From: Marthasterias glacialis
Lineage: Eukaryota > Echinodermata > Asteroidea > Forcipulatida > Asteriidae
Direction: 5' to 3'
Assembly: GCA_911728455.2 (NCBI GenBank)
Contig: OU452230.1
Coordinates: 10,664,377 to 10,728,376 of the forward strand
Length of the DNA stretch: 64,000 bases
Shown: piece by piece, positions 12,181 to 24,385 of the stretch
How positions within the stretch are numbered: position 1 is the stretch's first letter
How the letters are laid out: every line of letters starts with the position of its first letter
Program-made: the position numbers and the translations under genes
The notes under the pieces: generated by a model
What the model was told of the DNA's origin: nothing
Database searches by the model: none
The model's input: only the letters and a program-made list of their open reading frames with translations

Positions 12181-13346
12181 CTGGGGTTAAGGACCATGCT
12201 AGGAGGAGTAAGGGACTGCCCTGGTTCTCAGGGTGGCTTACCTGACCCTTCTGAAGGGGTAGTATCATCTGAAGATTTCAGAAAGTGTGTGGGGCTGGTA
12301 TCCTGGGACCGACACTTGGTGGCCGTGCTTTAAACTAACCTTACCAGGATGATAAGATTTATCTCAAAATTACACTGCCTGCAAGATACACTTATTTTAC
12401 TCCCCCCCCCCCAAATTAACTTTAAATTGAACTTGAAGTATACAATCAAGTACTCATATTTCTTTGCATTTATTTGTTCTTGATTTCAGAGGTATTATTT
12501 ATATACATGAGATATTATTGATATATATACAAAATAGGCAAAGATCATAAAACTAGACTAATATTTTTTTTAGTCAAAAGCTTATATATTTTATAAAGGT
12601 GTCCTTCACAAGTTAGGTCGTATTTGAGAGTGGTTCTTGCAAAACCCTAAGCTTTGATCCAATTGAAAAAAGGCGGGATTTTTGTTTTTTGAAAGTTAAC
12701 AGTGTTTCCCAAAATGTTTCTTTTTCATCAGAATCTAGAGAAAATGCTGCTATGGAAACACAGAAATCTCCAATTGGTACCTGGGGTAAATTTTTGACAT
12801 TTTCATGGATGTTACTTAATTATGGTAACTGGCAGTAAAATAGCAGGTGTCATTGTGATTAACCGAAATCAAAACCATAAATGTGCACATAGTTTCTGGG
12901 AGAAAAACCAAGATATTTGTTAACAATTCTTGACGTGGATACCGAATTTTACAACAATTTTACAGGTTGAGTTTACTAAATTTACATTAAAAAGCAATAT
13001 TTTATTTTATTTAAAATACCTTAAACAAAGCAACCTTTTAAAAAAAACTTAAGGACAGAAGCATCAGTTCTGAAAAGTATTTTATCTCTAAAATATTGCC
13101 ATGTGCAAGAAAAATGTTACACAAAAGTAGAAGCCGCACAAAATCTATGAAAAAGACATTAAACATGATTTGGGGGTAAACTTGAAAACATGCCCACTAA
13201 TGATGAAGTTTCCACGGCTTAGCAGTGTAAATTACTTATTAATAAATATGATAATTGAAATTATTTCCAAAAAACTATGTTTAAATAGTGCAGAAAATAT
13301 CACTCTCAATTTATTCAAATTTTACTCTTTTTAAGTGAGTTCAACA

Positions 13347-13453
13347 GACTGATCCATTAAGTCCCGCCCTTGCTGTATTGACCAATCACAGACGTGATTA
13401 CATTGGTGCATATGGCGCGCATTCACAGTGGGTGGGGCTTAATGGATCGGTCC
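13347..13453. mobile_element. MITE-like foldback with CCAAT-containing centre
   Basis: The left arm begins at 13347 (GATCCATTAAGTCCCGCCC). The right arm 13430-13453 is its imperfect reverse complement (GGGGCTTAATGGATC). Inside lies a second inverted pair, ACCAAT...ATTGGT, around CAGACGTGATTAC. Total length is about 107 bp. Target duplications were not identified. Confidence 0.6.
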
Positions 13454-14509
13454 ATTACAGTAAATTTACTATATTTTAATGCTGATAAAGTTCTATTGTG
13501 TTATTTGGAGTGGTAAATAAAATGATTCTATAATTGAAGCAAGAAATCATTTCCTTACTTTGTGTGCATTTCATGTAATTGTAATGTCTTATGATTACAG
13601 GTAATAAATAGCAATTGAGTGCATATAACTATAGAATAATTTAAAGTTATTGTATTTTTGACTGCATGAGGGCGCTTTCAACTGTGGATTTCTTTGCATC
13701 ACAATAACACTTTTATCTTATTTTGACTTATTTTTTGTATAAATGGTCAAATAAATAAAAACAATGCCAAAAAAACCCCAGTTCATTTCACTTGTTTCGC
13801 ATTACGTACATTTGGTTCACACACGCCCTCATGTGGTCAAAAATACTGTGAATTGAGCAAAGTCTAAAAAGCTCTATTTACAAAACCCACTTGGCTAGAA
13901 CCATAAATCGCGTGAAGAAATCAAACCTTATGTAAATTGAATAGACTGGTCCCATTCAGTAAACAGTACAGGTAATCCAGTGATATCTGAGTAGACCAGG
14001 AACCCAACAAAGATGGCTGCAGTAAATGGGGTCTGAATCCTCTTCAGCATAAAGTATAATCCCCTTTATATAAATTTAAAGAGACCATAACTCCTTTAAT
14101 CCAAAAAGTAACATACCTATAAAAACCTTCCAAACCACACCTTTATATGTATTTGTAATGCAGTACTATAATCCACCAAAACAAAAATGTCCACACCTTT
14201 CAATTAAAGCATAGTCACCACTTCATTAGACACCTACAAAAATTAGCCTACCAAGAGTTCACCGAGAAAATACATGTAGGCCTATACCTTTAAAATAATG
14301 CAAGACGATTACTTGTAAATGTTTCCTTCAATATAGTTTGAACTGCTCCTTTAAATCAACTCCACCCTACATTGGGGTTCCACATGACTCAAACTACATG
14401 CATCAGAAGAATTAACAAAATTGTTAATAAATAGCCTGAGGTCTATTAAAGCCGAAACCATATGTACGTGTAGGCCAGTCCTTGAATTCAGTCGAAAAAA
14501 TTCCTACTG

Positions 14510-14945
14510 TTTCACCCCCCCCCCCCCGGCCAAGTATCATGCCTGATGTATACCCAAAATCCACCCTCCCAACTAGGCCCAGTCCTATACCTATCCTGAT
14601 CATGCCCATCTCTAGCTAGCCATTCCCCAACATGATGACTACCTGGCCCAGTCACCCTACCCTCAACTCCAACCAGCCCAGCCAACCTGCTGACTGACTG
14701 CCCAGCAACCTCTCAGCCCCTCTACCCAGCTTGATTATGTCCATGTCCTGCCAGCCACACATGATGCCTAATATTGTTCATCTTCCCTACCCTCACCCCA
14801 AGCCTTCAGTCCAGCCAGTTCAGCCCACTGCTAGCTGACTGATTGCCCAGCAAATGGATTGCCCAGCAACCTCCCAGCCCCTGGCCCTGTGGGTCTCAGA
14901 GCAGCCCCCTCAGCCCTTAGAAATTTAACTCCCCAATCTTAGCTC
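14510..14945. repeat. C-rich, G-poor patch with degenerate repeats
   Basis: Unlike its AT-rich surroundings, the plus strand is dominated by C and A with little G. It repeats segments such as GACTGCCCAGCAACCTC and TTGCCCAGCAACCTCCCAGC. It opens with a C13 tract near 14515. No frame is plausible as protein. It is probably a decayed tandem repeat. Confidence 0.55.
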
Positions 14946-15080
14946 CAAGGCCCTTGGTCAACCCTCAGATCAGCCAAAAATCCAAGGGTATAGCCAGGGA
15001 AAAATTTTGGTGAAAATTTTTCTAAGTCAGGCCATTCTAATATTCATCAGGTCAAAAACCGTTAAGATTTTCATGAAAGC

Positions 15081-15290
15081 TCAGTAGCAGAGTGGTGAGA
15101 GATAGAGGTTACAGAGCTGAAGGTACCTGGTTCAAGCCCTACCCATTTTTACCAGAAATTAAAAAAATGTTCTTTTTTACTGGTAAAAAAGGGGCCCACC
15201 AGGATTTGAACCCCCGAGCTCACAGCTCCAGAATTTCGGGAGCTGTGAGCTAGCCCACCGGGCTAAATCGCCGCTTGAAAAATTGTGCTC
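15081..15290. repeat. Inverted pair of tRNA-headed SINE fragments
   Basis: A plus-strand tRNA-like head (AGCTCAGTAGCAGAGTGGT A-box, CTGGTTCAAGCCC B-box) is followed after an A/T-rich hairpin by a minus-strand head (reverse of GGGGGTTCAAATCCTGG). The minus copy contains a strong stem, AGCTCACAGCTCC with GGGAGCTGTGAGCT, at 15219-15250. Neither folds into an intact tRNA. Confidence 0.55.
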
Positions 15291-15299
15291 GGACCTTAT

Positions 15300-17880
15300 A
15301 TATAAACCTTAGGATGAATAGGTCTACAAAAAAAAATAATGAGATGCAACCTATGACCTATGACCCATGACCTTAAAATGAGCAAGGAGAGGGGAAATTC
15401 CAATTCCAATTGTATATTTCAAAATAGTTTATTTTGTAAAAGCAAAAACACAATTAAGTAGTACAAAAAGTGTTTAACAAGAAAAAGTAAAGACTACAAC
15501 CATTAATAAGTAGTTTACATTAGAAAATACAAAATATATATTAAAAAAATATTAAGAGATGTGTGGGTCATTTATTTTATGTATTCTTTAAATTGCTCGT
15601 AACATTAGTTAATTGTTTTCCTTGTCAAAAGTAGTCCTTTTTGAAGCAAAATGTGGATCCACAACATCTTAAATAACCCAAATACAACCGTTTATATTAA
15701 TTACAATATTTGTACCTTTATAATGGTGTAAAAGTATATACATGTAACACTAATTATTCCTGGTAAAACAAGTTCAAAAAATAGCACTCTCTTACAGAAT
15801 GGTAAAGTACCCCCTCTTGACTTAACTTCATCAAAGATGTTTAAAATACACTATCAATTCATAAAATGAGAACCCTTTGACACTACAGTGTTTGCAATGC
15901 AAGTGCTATACCAAATGTTATTTCAATATTCGTAGCCTCTGTTCACTCCAGAGGGCGCTACCGCTATCTAAGCCTCCCCTCATTTTAATCATCCTTTATA
16001 AAGTCACATTCCTACACACGCATTTTTAATACATTATATTTTGTAACTAATATTTCTTGTATAAACAATGGTTTTATAACATCAGAGTTTACTTGGGCAA
16101 TTTATTTAGTTATCAACAAGTAAAATGTGGGATAATTCTGACCTTTGAACACCTGATTTAATTAAATCCATTGCATTTGAGGTAACATTTTATTAAATGA
16201 TACGTTTCCGAAGCGAGGCTGCTTTTTGCACGGCTTAATAGTTGCGCCGATCACGTATGAAATGCAAAGTAAGGTTCAATCGCTGCAGCGCCTGTTTATA
16301 AAAACCAAAACACTTCACTTGTGATTTTATGAATTTGTAAGTGATATGGTGTATAGTTTTCTGCTCATTCTATTTAATAAAATAACTTAATAGTATTTAC
16401 TTTTTCTTATCTTATAATTTATTATCGCATGAATTTCTTAATACGGTGGTGCATAAATTGGAAAGTGTAATGTACACATTCAGCTCAGTTAAGGCCAAGT
16501 TAAACTCCTTTTAGTGATGCACAAAATAAAATGCTGATAATATTGTTCAGTTAATTTCCAACATTTTACTTTTGCAAAGACAGTTCATGACTGAAAAAAA
16601 GTTATTGTAATCATTGCATTAATTTAAGTATACTTAATATTTTTTTTTAATTTTTTGTCATTGTTTAAATACCACTTGAGGTTTGAGTTTGACCCTCCAG
16701 CTGCAAATATTCTAATAATAAATTATCTTGTTATAAAAGTTTTAAGATATTAAAATTAGATAACTTGATCTGTTGAAAGTTATTTGTTCCATTGAATTTA
16801 AATTGTTAATTCATGAGAAGTAATCCATTGGTGATATTTTAATAAGTTTTATTAATCACAACCAATAAGAAGAGTAAATCTACATGTACATGTATAGGTC
16901 TAATCTATTCACTAGAACTAGTGCCACCCACCTTTAGTGCTTCAACTTAGTTCATATAAAATAAAACATACTATTAATCTCTGTGTAGGCCTGACATATG
17001 CACACTTATTATAAAGTTCATACCAGTGATAGTTTTTAATAATGTTAAAGTAATAATTATTTGTCAAGAAATGGTTAATCTATGTGTAGGCCTAACTTAT
17101 GTAAGAGGGCTTGAACCCAAAAGAACTACTAACCTTAGTGATAATATTTCAAATAATATTATAAACAAATAACACAAAAAGGCCTCAAAGTGGACCCATA
17201 TTCCCAATATTAATTTATGTATCACCTGTTACCTTGACCAGTGACTTCATTGGATAAACATTATGTAAATTTATAATAAACACATGCTTTTAAAAAGGGA
17301 TAATCTTAACCACACCTTAAATAAAACAATTGACAGTTGGATGCTAGCCTATAACTTATCATTGTTTTTAACATTGTTATGTTTAAGTTAGTTCTGGAAA
17401 CTCAAATCATGGTAGTGATTTATAAAAATGTACTTTATAGGCCTACACATACATGAATTAGTATTGTAAATTATATAGTTATTCAACTTGCTAAAGTTAG
17501 ATAGAATAATGTTGCTTTAATCTGTATTTGTATTTTTATTTGTCCTGTTAATGTTAATACACTTATCTTCTTTTTTTTTTTTACAATGTCATCATTCGCA
17601 TGAAGTAACATAATGACAGGGTTTGTTAAAATTTCAAAACTTGATTACTTAATCATAGAACTTGTTTTAGATTTACATTGCATATTTAGGGGGAAATTAT
17701 TTGGGGAAAAAAACAGGATATATTGAATGTCTTTTAACGACATTTATGAATTTTTATTTAAAAATCTAAATTCAGTATTGAATGTAAGTAGGAGACACTA
17801 CAGTCACTTTATCACAATTTTTTACCGTCCAATTAATGAAGTTTGCTACATTTTTCCGGCTAGTCATTAAATGCAAAATG
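15300..17880. other. Gene-free, very AT-rich stretch
   Basis: Long AT-rich sequence with stops in all frames. The only structure I noted is a repeated GTGTAGGCCTRA phrase near 16985 and 17083. It could be a long 3' region of a non-coding transcript or simply intergenic. Confidence 0.4.
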
Positions 17881-18559
17881 AATGGCTGTCACCAGCCTGC
17901 GAGCGATCGTGTCAGAAGATGCTGATGGCGGCAGGACTGTCGAAACAAACAGATGCTTATGCCCGGCACTAAGGTTGACAAATTGCAATGAAATTCTAAA
18001 TTGAAGAAAATGTTCCACCGAAGATGATTAACAAGGGGAGAGGTTACCAGCACTTCACCCTTTGGCTTTGATGGTAAACTAACAATGTTGATGTCGTAGA
18101 CACAATTTCTTCCAATGGAACATTTATCAATGACAACTACAGCACACTACATGTAGTTGAAATGTTGTCTATAAACCACCCGGGCTCTTTTAGTGCTACC
18201 ACTCTTCAAATGAGATTAATTACCATCTAATAGATAAATTAATTTAATTAAATACACTAACAAATATCAATTAAACAATCAAATTGTGATGTGTGTAAAG
18301 ATGCACAACCTTAAAATGGACAATGGTGAAGGGGAGAGGTTACCAGCACATCCCCCTTCTTTGATTTCACACAAAAAGCAAAATCTCTATGGATTTACTC
18401 AAACAGTTGTTTTCTTCTGCTGGGCTATGATGGGCTATTTCACAAAATATCTTTATAGAATCAGAGAGATTTTCCACAAGGCAGGAGGAGGTAAAGGGGA
18501 GAGGTTACCAGCACATCACCCTTTACAATCATTGTTGAACTAATTGGAGCAATGAGCAA

Positions 18560-19430
18560 GATCACTACGCTATAATACATCCGAGTGATTTTCCTAGGAT
18601 TGGACCGAGGTTAATGCTTCAGCGGTTGTATCTTGATTGGAGAGATGTTCTGCAAGACCGGGTAGATGTACGACAACAACTGAATGATTTTCATGAGATT
18701 CTTGGTCTGAGTTGAGGCATGCATCTTGCATCTTGGTGTTCTACATGTTCTTCAAGGTGGAGGGTAATGGATGAACCACAGCAGCATCCGGCCAGCAGGT
18801 GACGGTGAACATAAATGGATGCTGGTAATGAGATTAAAATTACAGTGTCCATCCATTACTATGTCGTGGTTGTTGATACATTCAATAGAGAATCACGTCT
18901 ATGATTTGAGTTACTTTCACAGGGGGATGGTGTCATGCCAACTGCAAATAGGATGTTCCTGAATAACCTCTTATTGGTAAAAATGTTGCAAATACCCCAA
19001 GACTTGTACAGGCAATGAGGTGTTGACAATGTCACAAAGAGTTTTTCAATATGCAGGGCATCAGAATATGAGAATAAAAAATTCCAGCTGAGGGATCTTG
19101 TCAGTGCAGTCAGTGCTGTAGTTTTAAATTGTTTATCTGCGGCATTTAAAATGACTGTTTGGAAGCAGTGTTCATCCAGTGTTGATGTTAAGCTCAACAA
19201 CTTTACTCCTTGCTGTAACCACCTGTCCATCACATGAATTGCATTCCTGAATTTAGTTGACAAAGTTGATGGATGATGATTATAAATGTTTTCATATCAA
19301 AACAAATACTTAGATATGAGTAGGCTTAGACATGAGAATAGTGTTAAAACATTCTGTAGTATTGTGTTGGGCAGTGAGCGATGATCATCACTATACATAT
19401 TGAGGAACATTTCAGAGTTCAACTACTTCA
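18560..19430. other. Unassigned stretch between hairpin clusters
   Basis: Holds the longest isolated non-repeat open frame of the left half (19263-18859 on minus, 134 codons). It has no domain, no start context and no flanking exons that I can support. I treat the stretch as non-coding, possibly part of the same transcript as the hairpins. Confidence 0.35.
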
Positions 19431-19439
19431 TCAGAGAGG

Positions 19440-19885
19440 GGTGGCAGTTTTGGCCAGATGGTGTTCCATGATGTAGTAGATGGTGTTCCATGATGTAGTA
19501 GATGGTCCCAAATAGTGAGGTACTTGTGTTGCTCCATGATGTAGCAAGATGGTACTGAGTAGCAAGGTGCTTGTGCCAGTCCAAGATGTAGTGAGTTACT
19601 GTTGTTGCATGCGACATGATAAAGCATGGCGAGGGACCATGATAGCGAGGGACTCAAGCTAGTCCAAAATGTATAATGCAAAATAGCGAGGTACATGTGT
19701 TGCAAGATTTATTTGCAAGGTGGTAATAATGAATAGCAAGGTACTTGGGGTAGACCGAGATGTAGTTTAAGATGATACTGAATAGCGAGGTATTTGTGTT
19801 GCTCATAATACTGGTTGAATAGTCAGGTAAAATTGATCCATTATGTAGCAAGATGTTACTGAATAGCGAGGTACGCGTGTTTCTG
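19440..19885. repeat. Degenerate tandem repeat, about 50-60 bp period
   Basis: Variants of TGAATAGCGAGGTACTTGTG followed by CCATGATGTAGCAAGATGG recur about eight times. A near-exact 23-bp doubling lies around 19465-19512. The minus-strand open frames here reflect the repeat. Confidence 0.8.
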
Positions 19886-20554
19886 TCGCCTCATGATGTG
19901 CTTAGTAAAACTGTTTAAACAGCGCAGGAACTTATGTCATTGTACACGAGCACACAACTAATATCCTCTATTCAAAACAATGACACCTTCATCAGAGCTA
20001 TTTAACAAAAGCATAAGCAGCATCCACAAATAGAAGTAAACGTCAAGGTTTCAAGCAATTCATCATATGAAGAGGGTGGTGAATATTTACATAGCACCAC
20101 AGTTTCATATCATTAACACACTTAAATCCAGAGGGGAGAGGTTTCCAGCACATTCACCCTCAGCCATCATCCTCAGCATGTGGCTAGTGTGGTACCAAAG
20201 GCAAGATCTTGGGTATCTAAAATAGTCTGAACTACATGTACACACAGTCTGACACTATACCTTGTATTTTACACATATAGTTATAGGGAGTTACTAATAT
20301 TTTTGACTCCCTGCAAAAACAGTTGAGGGTAGAGGTTACCAGCACATAACCCTCAGCCAGTATCCTCAGCATACTGACACACGTTTAATGTTCTGATCAT
20401 TTCATCAAGTGTACATGAAGTACTTGATCTTAAAAACCATAAAAACTTATTTGTATTAAATTTAAACAATTAAAACCTTAATGAATATATACACTGAATC
20501 CATACAATCTATGCTCACATTACAGCTGCCAAAAAAACATTCATTGAACAGTTC

Positions 20555-20800
20555 TTGGGTTGAACATTTTTGACTCAGTACACAGTTCTTGTGTTGAACA
20601 ATCTTGTCTTAATTAGCAGTTCATCTGTTGATAACCCATAACTTGCACAGTTCTTGCGTTGATAAACATTTGTCTTGAAACACTTCTTGTGTTGATAAAC
20701 TTTTTCTTGGACAGTTTGTGTGTTGGCCATCATTGACTCATTATACAGAGTTCTTGTGCTGACAACCTGTAAGTTGAACAGTTCTTGCACTGATTTACTT
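20555..20800. repeat. Degenerate repeat of ACAGTTCTTGNGTTGA
   Basis: Phrases of the form CAGTTCTTG(T/C)GTTGA followed by A/T-rich spacers recur about six times with irregular 30-60 bp spacing. It is not coding. Confidence 0.65.
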
Positions 20801-21049
20801 TGTCTGGATCAGTCATTGTCGTATGTGAAAATCTTCTCTTGTAAAAAGTTCAACAGGCAGAAGTGATCACTGTCACGTGTTGTTGAATAGCATTCTTGGA
20901 TAATGTTGAGGGGACTTCCATCAAACAGTTCTGTGTGTATAGGTTCTGGCATCTAAAACCTGTAGCTCTGTATACTGCAATTTTCTGATGTCTTCGCCCA
21001 AGATGCCTAAAAGCTGCCTTTGCTTTGGTTGCAAGCTGCTGTGTTTGTC

Positions 21050-21050
<1 letters not shown>

Positions 21051-21080
<30 letters not shown>
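21051..21080. repeat. (GTT)n microsatellite
   Basis: About ten GTT units, uninterrupted. Confidence 0.95.
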
Positions 21081-21082
<2 letters not shown>

Positions 21083-21462
21083 AGGTGCAGTATTGCTGTT
21101 TTTTGACAGTGGGTCTAGTAGCAATCTGGAAAAAAATGACAACCAAAAAGTTTCTATTGAATAAAGTGTGTCCAAAGCTGGTACATTTAAATACATCATG
21201 TAAACATTTATCAATAAAAAAATCAGCAATTAAGAAATTTGTTGAATTCTAGAAATTCTGTCTTCAAATACAATACTAGGTAAAATTCTGCAATTCGCTA
21301 GCTCACAACTTTTAAAGCATGTCTACATGTACATCTCTGCAGACATTTTTGTATTAATTCAGTGCCCGGTTCAGTGAATAAATGATGTTGTAGTCGTGCG
21401 CAAGTGCTAATGGGTTAACCATTTCAAACATTCAAACATTTAAGATCAAAAACATAGATACA

Positions 21463-21698
21463 TACTCTCTAAATGAGTGAAAAACCACTTGTCCGCCACA
21501 CCACTCTTGCAAAGGGCCATATAGCGGACAACTCTTTTTAAAGTGAAAGATGGGTATTTTCAAATTGAATCAGAAGCTTGGAGTTTGCTCCAACTTCACT
21601 CAAAAAGGGTGATGCACAGTGAGTTTTGCTCACAAAAGTGCCAAACTGACACCACTCGGCCGAGAGAGTGAAATGCTCACTCTTATATTTAGAGAGTA
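21463..21698. mobile_element. MITE-like element, 12-bp perfect terminal inverted repeats
   Basis: TACTCTCTAAAT at 21463-21474 is the exact reverse complement of 21687-21698. Subterminal GAGTG/CACTC motifs recur in both orientations inside, as in many non-autonomous DNA transposons. The length is 236 bp and there is no coding. Confidence 0.6.
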
Positions 21699-21699
21699 G

Positions 21700-23515
21700 G
21701 TGCTCCCTACCCTACACTTGAATAACTTACAGTGGGAGGTCAAGATCTACACCTGGCTCTCAAAGCTGGTGGATTCCTCATCTACAGGGAATGGTATGCC
21801 TCCTTCGCTCATCCCACTCCTTATTGTCCACTTACCACCTGCAAAGAATCACACAGCAATGCCACAATAAAGAGTTAAGACCAACTATCAACTGAATGCA
21901 GAAAACTAGAGGTAAACAGAAAATTGTCTTGGTGTTCAGTTTCTGTGGAATCAAGAATTATATGAAGGGCAAATGAAAAATTTAACCTTGTGCAAAATAA
22001 GACTAGAGTTGCAAGTGCTGTGCAATGGACTTTTGTTTTTGTGTCTGAGTTTTCAACATTTGGGAATGTATCAGGCATTCCACAGTTTTGGCTCCCCTTA
22101 CTGCCTCCAGTCAGCTTTACATTTAATATTTGTCATAAACCTGTAGGGACACCTAAGAAATAAGTCTGGCCAGCCTGCAGCACTCTTAAAGAGTGTTTGT
22201 ACTTCAGTCTAGTGACTAACTGAGTTCTATGGGTATGTTTCCCCAATGTGGTCATGTCTCTTTATCTCTGTTTACTTCTCAAGACCTGTGATGGTTGAAA
22301 TTGTTATTACGACTAGCTACAGGTTAGGAAATTTTATTATTGTTTAACTCACCATGATCATATCCCATCACATCCTCTCCCTGTCTCAGACCTCATCACA
22401 CATTGTGTATGTTCTCAATTAGTTAAGACATCTTCCCTGTGAGGGCTGACTACCAAGATTATCCCTGTCAGCTGCATGTGAAAAGAAAATTGTACAAGGC
22501 ATCATTAAAGCAGCTCCCTTTGAGAAGAAGCAAAGATAACAAAACATCTACTGAGTCTTGATACTAAGAGAACAGAGATAAAAATGGACTTGTCAATTGC
22601 AAGATGGACTAGGTGACCCCTGGGAATGGTGCGTCTATGTCACTATGTCAGTTATCTTTTAGTGTACAAATTATGCTCATTGAGGCAAAAGAAAATGATG
22701 CATCATCGCTACACATTTGATGCACAACAAATCCAATGTTTGACTAACCTTCCCTTGAAAAGGACCATAAAAAGATGCACAAAAAGACTTTCACACTCAG
22801 TTTTCTTGAAACACAATCTTGGACCGTATTTGCTTACAACTTTTAGCCAGTCACAATTTCGTTACGTCCTTCTTCCGGGCACACAACAGAATATAACAGG
22901 GACAAGGCCGAGATTAGAGTCCGCCGTGGGTCATCAAACCCTGAAAATGTGAGCTGTCTGCTTCTCTACTCACTTTTAAATTATTGTATAGAGCAAGGAG
23001 GAGAGAGCCAGACTAAAAGCCCTTTTCAAAACCACAGCTTCTGCTTGGTCTCATCACGCTTAGGCTCCATTAGTTATTTTGAAAATGTGCCATTTTGCTA
23101 CAGGCAGACAAAAGTCTGAGCCGGAGCCCAAGACTGAGCCATTCCACAGCAGCGTGGTGGATGGGTCGAGTCATCAGAGATAATGATGAGAAATGGAATG
23201 GTATATGAAAAGCAAACTTAAGTTTCTGTGTGCCCCCCAAAAAACAGTATTTTGTTGATTTTATCTGCATATTTTTGTTCTGGTATTTGTGGAGAAAAAT
23301 AATTAGTTGATTGATCAATTGAAATTTATACCCATATGATTGCGGCCAACACAAACATAAAATTACCTGAGATATTTTTGCGAAGCCATAAATTTACCCG
23401 GCGATCTTTGATGGACGATGCTCCACATACCGGATTTTTTGGCAGACCAAGGCTTGATTTTGACGCACCTCTTGGTCAAAATGTTTCTAGCTATGACGCA
23501 ACCATGACACACCAT
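21700..23515. other. No supported feature
   Basis: Short open frames only. No paired splice sites with protein-like content and no recognised repeat. Confidence 0.35.
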
Positions 23516-23519
23516 TCCC

Positions 23520-23541
23520 GGGGGGGGGGGGGGGGGGGGGG
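23520..23541. repeat. Poly-G tract
   Basis: A run of about 21 consecutive G on plus, the longest of many G/C homopolymers in the window (others near 5507, 8485, 10073, 10250, 14515, 33668 and 39009). It creates a spurious Gly-rich open frame. Confidence 0.9.
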
Positions 23542-23889
23542 TCAAGTAGTGCATAACAGCAACAGCACATTATTTTACCCAGTAGATCAATTTTATTCAG
23601 GGGATGGTCTTACCTGTAAGGTACTGTTCCTCCAAATTTTGTCTCAGCAACACAAAAGGTTCAAGTGGAAGGCAGTCAGTGTGAATGTCTGGACTCCACA
23701 AATAAGTCAAGGTCCCTGTCCAATGCCCCTGGTGGTGAGTTGGTGGATATCCTGGGCAGCCATCTGAAACAGAAAAACTCAAACTTTTCAAATAGACATT
23801 AGTTACTGAAAGCATACAGTACACTCATTCTGCATTCTTATCCTCCCTATTAAGCACAACATACAAACAACCTGTGAAAATGTCATTAA

Positions 23890-24385
23890 ATTGGCCAGTT
23901 AAATTTTCAAGTAAACAATAAATCATTGTTTGTATACTTTTGTCACAGACTTTGTGCTTGTTTATACAAGTGTAGTAACTTTTTGGACTGCTAAAACCAA
24001 AATGAATAACAGTGATTTGGGAGGTATTCAAATGATATTTTCTCAACTTTAATAGTGTGATGGAATATTTCATCAGTGAGCTTCTTTAATCAGTGAACTT
24101 CTATTTCAACTTTGCCTCTTGATTATTAACAATCCTGTCATTGCCACTACTGTTACATTTTCAAGTAAAAATCAAATAATTGTACTGATAATTTTGGCAC
24201 AGATTTTGTGTTTGTTTATATATGTATATATATATGCATAGTACTTTTTGGACTGCTACAACCAAAATTAACAACAGTGATTTTGGAAGTCTTCAAATGC
24301 TATTTCCTCAACTTTTGATAGTGATGGAGCATTTCATCAGTGAGCTTCTTGATTATTACCAATCCTGCCATTGCCATTTGGAACT
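23890..24385. repeat. Diverged tandem duplication, about 250-bp unit
   Basis: Unit 1 (about 23890-24130) and unit 2 (about 24140-24385) share, in order, TTTTCAAGTAAA, ACAGAYTTTGTG, CTTTTTGGACTGCTA, AACAGTGATTT and TTTCATCAGTGAGCTTCTT. They differ by substitutions and small indels. Unit 2 contains a short TATATA tract. It is not coding. Confidence 0.75.

Larger units (their letters stand above)
18033..20355 (+). ncRNA. Five hairpins with invariant loop and covarying stems
   Basis: Copies lie at 18033-18062, 18328-18359, 18491-18526, 20131-20161 and 20324-20355, all on plus. Each has the loop core AGAGGTTACCAGCAC (one substitution in copy 4). Each is closed by a stem whose inner part is GGG/CCC. 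The outer stem differs but stays paired: AAGGG/CCCTT, GAAGGGG/CCCCTTC, GTAAAGGG/CCCTTTAC, GAGGG/CCCTC, TGAGGGT/ACCCTCA. Flanks outside the stems are unrelated, except that copies 4 and 5 share a short downstream segment. Compensatory pairing with a constant loop is the mark of a structured RNA. No known family was recognised, and transcription is not shown. Confidence 0.5.

Noticed and set aside
18859-19263. 134-codon minus-strand open frame
   Set aside because: No domain, no splice or start context, and the neighbouring sequence is repetitive and non-coding.
23336-23767. 143-codon plus-strand frame with a Gly run
   Set aside because: The Gly run is a poly-G tract and the flanks show no protein-like pattern.
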